A model generated the notes under the pieces. The model made no database searches. It saw nothing but the letters and a program-made list of their open reading frames with translations, and was not told the DNA's origin. A stretch of 11,461 nucleotides of DNA from Rhodospirillales bacterium (GTDB lineage Bacteria > Pseudomonadota > Alphaproteobacteria > MPNO01 > UBA2964): positions 1-11,461 of the forward strand of contig PBWY01000100.1 of assembly GCA_002727395.1 (NCBI GenBank), written 5' to 3'. A program made the position numbers and the translations under genes. This document shows, piece after piece, positions 1 through 7,067 of this stretch; position 1 is the first letter of the stretch, and each line of letters opens with the position of its first letter.

Positions 1-27
1 AGATTAAACCCAGCGTAGTAATGTTGC

Positions 28-104
28 GGGGGTGTAGCTCAGCTGGTTAGAGCGCTGGCCTGTCACGCCAGAGGTCGCGGGTTCGAGTCCCGTCACTCCC
101 GCCA
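28..104 (+). tRNA. tRNA-Asp (anticodon GUC)
   Basis: This 77-nt cloverleaf includes an encoded CCA at 102-104. The acceptor stem pairs 28-34 with 94-100 (one G-U pair), and the discriminator base is G101, as expected for tRNA-Asp. The anticodon stem is 55-59 with 67-71, and the loop CTGTCAC places the anticodon GTC at 62-64. The T-arm has GCGGG-TTCGAGT-CCCGT. The organisation is that of bacterial tRNA-Asp, and I see no mismatch that would suggest a pseudo-tRNA. It decodes GAC and GAU. It stands alone here, with no second tRNA before the next gene. Confidence 0.97.
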
Positions 105-108
105 AATC

Positions 109-139
109 TTTCAATGACTTAGCTGCCATTGGAGTTTTT
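109..139 (+). terminator. possible Rho-independent terminator of tRNA-Asp
   Basis: A short hairpin starts five bases after the CCA. Bases 109-116 can pair with 127-134 (core CAATG/CATTG, extended by one T-A and two T-G pairs) around a 10-base loop. Five T residues follow at 135-139. Position and T-tract suit a tRNA terminator, but the stem is weak and poor in GC, so this is a tentative call. Confidence 0.4.
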
Positions 140-293
140 GGTGTCAGAAATTAGCGGGACTTTTGTCACCGAATTGCGTCAGTTGATCCTGTATTTCCAT
201 CTTTCATAACAGTTGAATGGTTGATGTTTTGCAGCACAAGTAGTTAACCTATGCTACATTTGGTTTATAACTTATATTTCCGGGTTAGTGATT

Positions 294-2536
294 ATGAATA
301 AATCCTTGGATAGATTTATAGCAATTGTTGTCATTTGTTTAAATTCAATTTTTTTCAAAGTGTTGCAGCATATTCCTTTTCCTCGAAGTCGAGCCCTATT
401 CTTAGGTCCGAACTTAATGGGTTGGTATATATCAACCAGGACAACGAAAAGGTCAGTTATAGAATTTCCAAAATTACCCCGAATATAATCGAATTTGATA
501 ATGGAAGCAGGCTTTACGGAAATTTCATTCATGATGGCGGAAAGCCATACTCTCCCGGTCACTCTAATTTGGAGACATCCCTTCAGGATAAGGAAAATAT
601 AAACAGCGGGTTTCTCAATTCCTCTAAAGGAACAGCGATGTCCTACAAGGTCCTAGAGGAATGGAACGATGACTACGGAATGTATTGGAAACTTGATGCA
701 AAGATTCTTGGCCGTACGGTCGTCAATTTAAGTGGTGTCAATTTTGAAGTTGTTAAAGTCCAGGTTCTTGGAGAGTCTATAGAATCAACCATGAGTAGTA
801 GTTGGGCCGAGGAGGGAATAAAATTTAAGGAAACAATCTTAATTGACCCCAGGTTAAAAGTAATCCTTATGCTTGATAGAGTCTGGGAGAGCACCACCTC
901 AAACAGCCCGCCGGAAGTCCAGAAGCTTACCCTTAAAGAGTTTCAGCTTAAGAATGGATCTATCGTCAGCCTTAAGTCCATTTCTGGATCTGGAGTTAAA
1001 AAAACACAAGTCGTAGACAGTTCTGCGGCTGTTAGTTCAATCTCAAAACTTGAAGCAGAAAAACGAAAATTTGAAAAGAGAAAGAGACTAGATGCGGAAG
1101 AGAAAGAAAAACTTAAGGCGGAAATTCAGAGATTAAAACTTGAAGCAGAAAAACGAATTTTGGTGGAAAGAAGACGGGCGCAAGAGGAAGCAAAAAGAAG
1201 GAACGAAGAGATAGCTCGTTCAAAGGCTAGAGTGGAAAGAGGAAAAGAAAAAAAGACGGCTCGCTTGAAAGTGCTGGCTGAGAAGAAACACTATAGAGCT
1301 AAGAAAAAATCTGATGGAGCTAACCCTAGTAAGCCACTATCAGAGGCAGATCAGAAAAAGAAAATCAAAAATTATAACAGGGCGGCGGCGCTCCGGATTA
1401 ATTCTCTGCAGCCTAAACCTGAGTTTTTGGTTAAGGGGATGAGAGCTTATAGAGCAAAGAATTTTAAATTGGCCGCTAAGTTATTTTCGAAAGGGTTTTC
1501 TGCAGCAAACGCGGTTTCTTCATATGCTTTGGCGCAAATGATCCTTTCAGGAAAAGGCAAAGCAAGAGAATTGATTTCAAAAGGGCGTTTGAGAGGAGTC
1601 CCTAAATGTCGCGTCGCTCTTATAGTTTTGAAGAAGGCGTTAAGATGGAAGAACACATATTCAAAACTAAGTCTTCTAATGGGAAAAATTTACGCCGGCG
1701 AAAATATAAAACGATGGGGTAACTGCAAGAGTAAACGCTGGGTCCTTGATTATTATAAAAAGGCTTATTTCCATGCCAAAGATAAAGAAAAGCATTTGGG
1801 TGTTATGGCTGAAGCAGCACACCGTTACGCTGACTTTCTTGTAATGAATTATAAAATGACTATTAAAAGATATAAATGGGTTCAGACGTGGTATACGGCA
1901 GCGTTTACACATAGAGAATATTTACCAACTGGTAAACAAAAATATGTACAAAGTCAGCTAGTGAAAATTGGTCCTTATATAAAAAAGATGGAGGCCAAGG
2001 AAAAACAAAAAGCAGTTGCTAAAAGAAAAGCAAAAAAGAAACAACAAAACCTAGCGAAACGAAATGCTGAAATAAGAGCCCGGATGCTTAAGAACGATGA
2101 AAAAGACACCTTTCAGCAGGTAGTTAATTATCTCGCGTCTTCGGACCCGCTTATACGCTCTAACGGTACATATGAGGGTAAAATATTTGATCGAAAAAAA
2201 TGTATAGCAGGGTTTGCCTTTAAGTCGGGAGGCCATCTTAAGATTTTTTGGGATAATATTGATATAAAATCTATAAAGATTGATTGGATTTTTCGTGCCA
2301 ACGTCTGGCGGTACTATGTTATATTTACGGGATTGCCCTACGCGGTCGAATTTCAGCCGAATAATACGATACTTCAACTTATGTATCGTGATATGGGGCT
2401 TGGGATCGGTCGTTCATCCAGTGTCCAGTTGCCGATCGGTGGCAATCCACCCTACAGCCTCAGGCGAATCAAAAAGTCAATTGAACATCTTTATAAAAAA
2501 CATTGCAAAGGATCAAAACGTAAAACAGCATTCTAA
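294..2536 (+). CDS. large exported coiled-coil / TPR-like protein, signal peptide in another frame
   Basis: I do not recognise this protein. The uninterrupted frame runs from a TTG at 335 to the TAA at 2534-2536 (733 codons), but that start has no ribosome-binding site and no sensible N-terminus. In another frame, the ATG at 294 encodes MNKSLDR followed by a hydrophobic stretch (FIAIVVICLNSIFF). Adding one T to the T7 run at 349-355 joins it to QSVAAYSFSS, giving a textbook signal peptide with likely cleavage after VAA and a 747-residue protein. Counting from TTG 335, residues 1-230 are mixed and beta-rich. Residues about 235-330 are a highly charged Lys/Glu/Arg coiled coil. Residues about 365-550 are helical and resemble TPR/Sel1 repeats (for example AYRAKNFKLAAKLFSKG). 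Residues about 551-585 are a second very basic helix, and about 590-733 form a beta-rich end. It probably acts in the periplasm or envelope, possibly as a scaffold. It is more A-rich than the nuo genes. The frame break may be an assembly error, a mutation or transcriptional slippage. Confidence 0.7.
349..355 (+). other. T7 homopolymer at the frame junction
   Basis: Seven consecutive T lie exactly where the frame encoding a signal peptide (from ATG 294) must pass to the frame of the long ORF. An eighth T would fuse them as ...NSIFF-QSVAA.... Homopolymers of this length are known sites of sequencing indels, of replication slippage (phase variation) and of RNA polymerase slippage. The sequence cannot say which applies here. 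Confidence 0.7.
1045..1067 (+). repeat. 23-bp direct repeat, copy 1 (coiled-coil coding)
   Basis: This copy is identical to 1135-1157 and encodes KLEAEKR plus flanking bases within the first coiled coil. The spacing is exactly 90 bp (30 codons). Flanking residues also match loosely in Glu/Lys/Arg pattern, which suggests an old 30-residue duplication inside the coiled coil. Confidence 0.85.
1135..1157 (+). repeat. 23-bp direct repeat, copy 2 (coiled-coil coding)
   Basis: This is the second copy of the repeat at 1045-1067, in the same reading frame and again encoding KLEAEKR. Recombination between the copies would delete 90 bp and keep the frame, shortening the coiled coil by 30 residues. Confidence 0.85.
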
Positions 2537-2655
2537 GCGTTGAGACGTTGGACAGATTGGCTCCCACCTTTTTTTTAACGACATCCAATAGAGCAAAATA
2601 AGTACCTTAAAAAAATAAGAGAGAAACTGTTTTATAAATTAAGTATGGTATTCCT

Positions 2656-4383
2656 ATGGATAGGGAAAATGAAACCAAAAACGACGATCAATCGCGAACG
2701 GTCGCAGATGCTATCCTGGTAAGACTTCGTGAGGTTGGTGTTCGCTATCTTTTTGCTAATGCAGGTACCGACTTTGCGCCGGTCGTAGAGGCTCTGGCAA
2801 AGGTTGATGATACGGCTACGGTCGAGGCGTTACTCGTTCCGCATGAAGCGGTGGCCGTGGCAATGGCTCACGGCTACACGATGATAACCGGTGAACCACA
2901 AGCGGTTATGGTGCATGTGAGTGTCGGCACAGCTAATGCGTTATGCGGGCTTATGAACGCAAGCCGATTAGAAATTCCAATGGTTTTTATGGCAGGTCGA
3001 ACTCCTTTCTCAGAGAGCAGGACTGCGGACCAAGGAAGTAGAACGGTCCACGTTCACTGGGCGCAGGAGATGTTTGATCAGGGTGCCATGGTTAGAGAAA
3101 TGGTAAAATGGGATTACGAACTACGTGCTGCGGACGAAGTTGATAAAGTGCTTGAAAGGGCCTTAAACATGGCAGAGAGCATGCCCAAGGGGCCAGCTTA
3201 TTTATCTTTGCCTCGTGAGGTACTGGCTGAATATAGTGAAGGCTCCGCTAATGTTATTTCGCGGGCGTCCCCATCCCCGGTATATCCGGATCCAGCAGCA
3301 ATCGAAAGCGTGTCGAAGATACTCCTTGCGGCAGAAAATCCCTTGATAATAACCGCTGAAACAGGTCGAGAACCGAAGGCAGTTGATTATTTGGTAAGTC
3401 TAGCTGAACAGTTTTCAATTCCTGTTATATCAGCGTTTCCGAGATATCTTAATTTTCCAAGTAATCATTGTATGTTTTTAGACTACTCGGTGGCTCCTCA
3501 TATCCAATCAGCTGATGTTGTTTTGGTTCTTGATAGCGACGTCCCTTGGATACCAGCCAAAGACGGGAATCCGGTTGACGCCAAAATCATTCATATGGGG
3601 ACAGACCCTTTATATAGCCGCTATCCCGTAAGGGGATATCCTTGTGATATCGCAATAACTTCACCCTCTTCAATTTCTCTGCCGATGCTTTTAGAATCAA
3701 TGGGTAAAGGTTATCAAAAATATAGTGATAAAATATCATCTCGTCGTATCCGAATTGAGAAGGCTAGGAAAGTTATAAGGCTTGGGTGGACAGAGATTGA
3801 AGAGAGTAGTGAAAATAGTAAGCCTATTAAGCCGTCTTGGTTGGCAAAATGCGTGAGTCAATTGATGGATGACGAAACCATCCTGATTAATGAAATGGGG
3901 TTGCCGCTTCAGCACATGTCATTAAATACCCCTGGAAGTTTTTTCTCAACGAGCTCAGTAAGTGGTCTAGGTTGGGGCTTGGGTGCATCTTTGGGCGCGA
4001 AACTGGCTTGTCCTGATAAATTTGTAATTGCTGCGATTGGTGATGGGTCCTATTTTTTTGGTAATCCGGCGGCCGCACATTACAGCGCACGAGCTTATGA
4101 ATTGCCCGTTTTGTTTATTATCCTTGATAATTCCTCTTGGGGGGCGGTGCGGGAGGCTGTACAGGAAATGTATCCAGGGGGAATAGCAGTGCGCTCAAAT
4201 AAAATGCCGTTGACCACCCTTGAACCGATGGTCGAATATGACAAAATGTGTGCGTCTGTTGGCGGTTATGGGGAAAGAGTGGAGGACCCGTCCGAATTGC
4301 CCGGCGCACTAAAACGCGCCAAAAGAATCGTTGAAATTGAGAAACGCCAAGCTCTTTTGCATGTTGTACTTGCTGACCCATAA
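2656..4383 (+). CDS. thiamine-diphosphate-dependent enzyme, acetolactate synthase/decarboxylase superfamily
   Basis: This 575-residue protein has the three-domain layout of the family. The N-terminal PYR domain (about 15-185) carries the catalytic Glu64 in VPHEAVAVAMAHGY, the residue that activates the cofactor. A central domain (about 215-345) follows. The C-terminal PP domain holds the ThDP/Mg signature, with GDG at 462-464 and Asn492 in LDNSSW. The first Asn of the usual NN pair is Asp491, but the metal-ligand position is kept. Such enzymes decarboxylate 2-oxo acids or join the product to an acceptor. Relatives are often auto-named acetolactate synthase large subunit, yet there is no regulatory subunit gene or ilvC beside it, so a role in valine synthesis is unlikely. 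The substrate is unknown. The ATG at 2656 gives a full N-terminus but has no clear Shine-Dalgarno sequence. A TATAAA at 2633-2638 could be a -10 box giving a short leader. The gene faces the MBL/cupin pair tail to tail. Confidence 0.9.
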   Translation: MDRENETKNDDQSRTVADAILVRLREVGVRYLFANAGTDFAPVVEALAKVDDTATVEALLVPHEAVAVAMAHGYTMITGEPQAVMVHVSVGTANALCGLMNASRLEIPMVFMAGRTPFSESRTADQGSRTVHVHWAQEMFDQGAMVREMVKWDYELRAADEVDKVLERALNMAESMPKGPAYLSLPREVLAEYSEGSANVISRASPSPVYPDPAAIESVSKILLAAENPLIITAETGREPKAVDYLVSLAEQFSIPVISAFPRYLNFPSNHCMFLDYSVAPHIQSADVVLVLDSDVPWIPAKDGNPVDAKIIHMGTDPLYSRYPVRGYPCDIAITSPSSISLPMLLESMGKGYQKYSDKISSRRIRIEKARKVIRLGWTEIEESSENSKPIKPSWLAKCVSQLMDDETILINEMGLPLQHMSLNTPGSFFSTSSVSGLGWGLGASLGAKLACPDKFVIAAIGDGSYFFGNPAAAHYSARAYELPVLFIILDNSSWGAVREAVQEMYPGGIAVRSNKMPLTTLEPMVEYDKMCASVGGYGERVEDPSELPGALKRAKRIVEIEKRQALLHVVLADP

Positions 4384-4429
4384 TGAAAAGGACTTTTCGT
4401 TAGATGAGAAAACCGTTTTTTTAAACTTC

Positions 4430-4473
4430 AAACCCAAATTTTATTAAGGCCTACCTAAAAAGTATGGGTTTTC
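4430..4473. terminator. inverted repeat between convergent genes, possible bidirectional terminator
   Basis: AAACCCA at 4430-4436 pairs with TGGGTTT at 4467-4473. Inside this, TTTTT (about 4440-4444) can pair with AAAAA (4459-4463), leaving a 3x3 internal loop and a 14-base apical loop. It sits between the ends of two convergent genes (4383 and 4483), where a shared terminator is expected. T-rich sequence follows on the plus strand (GCCTTTTCTTT), but there is no tight U-tract on either strand, so confidence is low. Confidence 0.35.
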
Positions 4474-4482
4474 GCCTTTTCT

Positions 4483-5364
4483 TTAAAATTTCTCACTAAA
4501 AATAAATTTATACGCGTTACCATGCTCTATAATTCTGCCTGCGCCGGGCGTTGGAAAATGAGCCGGCATGATAAGGGCTTGAGTTTTTTCATGGGTTGCT
4601 AAGAACCTCTTTCGTGTTTCGATCGACTTAATTGGATCAACGCAAAAACAGCTGCTCCAATTTGGTTTTGCACATTGAAGCGGGTGATGCATTATGTCGC
4701 CACTCATAACGGCTAAATCAGGACCAGACCTAATATTTACAGAAAGATGTCCGGGTGTGTGTCCAGGGGTCGGTTCCAAACCAACCCAATCGTCTATCTG
4801 ATAGTTGTCATCAACTAATAATGCCTGATTGAATTTGAAAATTGGTAAGATACTATCTTCGGCATAGGGATCATCTTTGAACTCTCCCGATAGATATTCT
4901 TCTTTCCAGAAATCCCATTCGCGTTCTGAAAAAAGATATTTTGCGTTGGGAAATGTTGGTATCCACTTACCGTTAACCAATCTTGTATTCCAGCCGACAT
5001 GGTCCACGTGTAAGTGTGTGCATAAAACGTAATCAATTTCGTTGGGGTGAATTTTAGCTATTTCAAGATTTTCCAGATAAGGCCAACTATTCATATGATA
5101 TCGGGTTTTTTGGGGTCTATTCTTGTCGTTTCCTCCGCAGGTGTCGACCAAAATAAGATGACGGGGTGTCCGAATTAGAAATGAATGAAAAGATAATATT
5201 AAAAGGCCGGTGTTCGGATCTTGAAGAGTAGGTTGTAACCAGTGTTTGTTGTACTCGATTGTTTCTTTGTCAGCATTCGGAAATAAATCTAATGGGTCCA
5301 GAAGGGGACATTCAAATTCAAGGACACGAGTTATTTCAACTTCGCCGACTATCCATTTATTCAT
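4483..5364 (-). CDS. metallo-beta-lactamase-fold hydrolase (lactonase-like)
   Basis: This 293-residue protein contains all motifs of a binuclear-zinc MBL hydrolase: THLHVDH with His117, His119, Asp121 and His122, then GHTPGH with His202, SGD with Asp223, and PAH with His269. The HLHVDHVGW form and the long N-terminal part before it resemble the branch that holds AHL lactonases and methyl-parathion-hydrolase-like enzymes, so a lactone or ester substrate is plausible. That is inference from motif style only. No signal peptide is visible, so it is probably cytoplasmic. Its start lies 26 bp after the stop of the cupin gene, so the two are likely co-transcribed from the cupin side. There is no Shine-Dalgarno sequence before the ATG; the gap is A/T only apart from a few bases. 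True beta-lactamase, glyoxalase II or RNase Z activity is less likely given the spacing of the motifs. Confidence 0.88.
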   Translation of the reverse strand: MNKWIVGEVEITRVLEFECPLLDPLDLFPNADKETIEYNKHWLQPTLQDPNTGLLILSFHSFLIRTPRHLILVDTCGGNDKNRPQKTRYHMNSWPYLENLEIAKIHPNEIDYVLCTHLHVDHVGWNTRLVNGKWIPTFPNAKYLFSEREWDFWKEEYLSGEFKDDPYAEDSILPIFKFNQALLVDDNYQIDDWVGLEPTPGHTPGHLSVNIRSGPDLAVMSGDIMHHPLQCAKPNWSSCFCVDPIKSIETRKRFLATHEKTQALIMPAHFPTPGAGRIIEHGNAYKFIFSEKF

Positions 5365-5390
5365 TTTTAAACGATATTTTTTAAAAGAAA

Positions 5391-6515
5391 TTAATTTCCG
5401 GCTCTGACCTTTTCTTCGTCAAAAATATCTCCCATTTCAGAAGGAATATTTTTTGCGTCTATGTCATTCAGCCACATTTTATGTATTTGTGGCATTTGGT
5501 TCTCATATTCAATTTGTGCTCCACCTTCTTCCACCGATTTATCAACGTTGCCGCTCCAAATTTCTTTCTTTGCCCAAGTCATGGGGTAGCGTACGGTCCC
5601 AAATTGAAGCGCTAGATATCGAGATGGGGTCTTTCCGGTATTGAAATGTTGATGAAACATCTGCTCGGGTGGTGTCACGACGACCCCATGATCCCAGTCG
5701 ATGCGGACTATATCGTCCTCTTCACCTTCGTACCAAAGAAGTGAATAACCTTCTCCATCTATTGTAAATACGTTCGTCCCACACATGTGCCGGTGCGCCT
5801 TTTTATAGGTGCCGGGAATAATCTGTGAAGTATGACACCCAATTGTACCATCAGACAAAATCCATCTTAAACTAGATGACCCCTTTCCTCGAGATGCCCA
5901 GTCTTTAAGCTCAAAATTAGTAATGTCAGCTACGAAGTTAGTTTCCCACTGGTGGCTACCAGGCTGTTTTTCGATCATTTGTCCCTCGCCAGTGAAGTAA
6001 CCGTTGGGTCCTAGGCGTTCAGGAAAAGTTATAGGATTGTTAAAAATAAATTCTTCATTACGAAATAAGTTAATTAGAAATGAGAAATTATGTACCGTTG
6101 CAAATCTCGCCGGCTCTTGTCCTGAGCCATTGAAGTGTTGATATTTCGAATTAACGGGTACAGCGAATAGTGAATTTCGTCCCCACTCAAAGCTGTGTTT
6201 TTGTCCATCAGGGGTTTCAATAGTGGTCGACCCATTCCCTTCTATAATATAGATAACTTCTTCGTAAATATGTTGCATCTGGTTCGATTTACCCCCCGGG
6301 GGTAATTCAAAGCAAAAAATTGAATTGAAGTCATCTCTTCCCTTCAAAAGACACACGGCGCCATGCATTCCATACCTTTCCCATGGCGCAACATCAATTT
6401 TCATTAAATTGATACCAAAATCTTCGTGAACCGGAACCGGTTCATTCTCACACCATTCCAAGAAGTTATCGTGAAGAAAAACTCGCGTTTGGGCGTCAGG
6501 GGGGGTGTCTGACAT
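5391..6515 (-). CDS. double-cupin (bicupin) protein, possible dioxygenase-type metalloenzyme
   Basis: Two cupin domains are visible in this 374-residue protein. In the C-terminal one, motif 1 has His241-Arg-His243 (in KKAHRHMCGT) and motif 2 has His288 in HQHFN, giving a three-histidine metal site; the usual motif-1 Glu is Thr247. In the N-terminal one, motif 1 keeps only the second His (His82) and Glu86, with Met80 at the first His place, and motif 2 reads YQHFN, with Tyr125 at the metal-ligand position. So the C-terminal cupin is probably the active site. The size fits gentisate/salicylate-type bicupin dioxygenases, but their signature residues are not evident, so I give no substrate. I chose ATG 6515 over ATG 6527 because GGAG lies six bases before it, while the outer ATG has only a badly spaced AAGG. 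The gene is upstream of, and likely co-transcribed with, the MBL gene. Confidence 0.85.
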   Translation of the reverse strand: MSDTPPDAQTRVFLHDNFLEWCENEPVPVHEDFGINLMKIDVAPWERYGMHGAVCLLKGRDDFNSIFCFELPPGGKSNQMQHIYEEVIYIIEGNGSTTIETPDGQKHSFEWGRNSLFAVPVNSKYQHFNGSGQEPARFATVHNFSFLINLFRNEEFIFNNPITFPERLGPNGYFTGEGQMIEKQPGSHQWETNFVADITNFELKDWASRGKGSSSLRWILSDGTIGCHTSQIIPGTYKKAHRHMCGTNVFTIDGEGYSLLWYEGEEDDIVRIDWDHGVVVTPPEQMFHQHFNTGKTPSRYLALQFGTVRYPMTWAKKEIWSGNVDKSVEEGGAQIEYENQMPQIHKMWLNDIDAKNIPSEMGDIFDEEKVRAGN

Positions 6516-6521
6516 TTCAAT

Positions 6522-6525
6522 CTCC
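6522..6525 (-). promoter_or_regulatory. Shine-Dalgarno GGAG that decides the cupin start
   Basis: On the minus strand GGAG is followed by ATTGAA and ATG (start at 6515), a near-ideal six-base spacing. It lies inside the coding sequence of the longer alternative start at 6527, which argues against that longer form. Confidence 0.65.
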
Positions 6526-6527
6526 AT

Positions 6528-6701
6528 AGACCTTAAATTCTATACCAATGTACGAAGCAAGCATTGTCTGGTCAATTCAACAGTTGATAGAAATATTTTA
6601 GTTATTTTAAACCCAGTAGGGGTTTGATATTGCCACCAATTCCTCGTATAAATCTGTCGAATTTATTTTTTATCGTTATTCATAATGGGTTAAGAGGTCA
6701 G
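6528..6701. promoter_or_regulatory. divergent intergenic region with hairpin before nuoA
   Basis: This region separates the minus-strand cupin gene from nuoA and must hold promoters for both unless nuo is read from further upstream. TTGATA at 6584-6589 is a possible -35 for nuo, but the hexamer 17 bases later is poor, so no promoter is assigned. A clear hairpin is present: 6607-6614 pairs with 6620-6627 (core AAACCC/GGGTTT) around the loop AGTAG. Neither strand has a T-tract after it, so it is not a usual terminator. It could be an operator or a leader structure, or could protect the 5' end of the nuo transcript. Confidence 0.4.
6694..6697 (+). promoter_or_regulatory. Shine-Dalgarno GAGG for nuoA
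   Basis: AAGAGG followed by TCAG and ATG at 6702 marks the nuoA start. An in-frame TTG at 6624 would add 26 residues (ILPPIPRINL...) that NuoA proteins lack, and it has no ribosome-binding site. Confidence 0.65.
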
Positions 6702-7067
6702 ATGGATTCTCTTTTGAAAGAATATCTTCCAATTTTGATTTTTTTGGGAATTGCTGTTGGTTTGGCGCTCGCAATGGTGACTGCATCGTATATCGTTGCT
6801 CGTCAAAAACCTGACCCTGAAAAAGAGTCACCATATGAATGTGGTTTTGCTCCATTTAATGATGCTCGTCGGCAATTCGATGTACGGTTTTATCTCGTAG
6901 CAATTTTGTTCATAATTTTTGACCTTGAGGTGGCTTTTTTATTTCCATGGGCAATATCATTAGGAGCAATAGGAATGTTTGGTTTTTGGTCAATGATGAT
7001 CTTTCTTGGAATTCTGACAATCGGGTTTGTATATGAGTGGAAAAAAGGTGCTCTGGAATGGGAGTGA
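6702..7067 (+). CDS. nuoA: NADH-quinone oxidoreductase subunit A
   Basis: NuoA is a small membrane subunit of respiratory complex I, placed where the proton-pumping arm meets the quinone-binding arm. From the ATG at 6702 the protein has 121 residues, the usual family length. It has three hydrophobic helices (about 9-31, 62-85 and 89-112). The long loop after the first carries SPYECGF with the conserved Cys47, and the second helix contains the conserved acidic pair in FDLEVAF (Asp74, Glu76). The start is supported by GAGG at 6694-6697. It is the first gene of the nuo operon, and its last bases overlap nuoB by 10 nt. Confidence 0.96.
   Translation: MDSLLKEYLPILIFLGIAVGLALAMVTASYIVARQKPDPEKESPYECGFAPFNDARRQFDVRFYLVAILFIIFDLEVAFLFPWAISLGAIGMFGFWSMMIFLGILTIGFVYEWKKGALEWE

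Noticed and set aside
2569..2576. Run of eight T after the large coiled-coil gene, as a possible terminator.
   Set aside because: No adequate GC-rich inverted repeat precedes it; only a three-base stem (TGG/CCA) can be drawn, so a Rho-independent terminator is not supported.
4385..4422. Small A/T hairpins right after the ThDP gene stop (GAAAA/TTTTC and AAAA/TTTT with a T-tract).
   Set aside because: Stems are 4-5 pairs, almost all A-T; too unstable to call a terminator.
6516..6527. Longer double-cupin protein from ATG 6527.
   Set aside because: The internal ATG at 6515 has a well-spaced GGAG, while the outer one has only AAGG three bases away.
6624..6701. N-terminal extension of nuoA from a TTG at 6624.
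   Set aside because: The added 26 residues are unlike NuoA, there is no ribosome-binding site, and ATG 6702 has GAGG upstream and gives the normal 121-residue length.
6528..6701. Attachment-site-like copy of the tRNA-Asp 3' end near nuoA.
   Set aside because: I looked for the T-arm and CCA-end sequence in this interval and found none, so integration at the tRNA 3' end is not supported.
7037..7057. Longer nuoB from GTG 7037.
   Set aside because: It would add seven atypical residues; ATG 7058 has a suitable AAGG and a usual overlap with nuoA.
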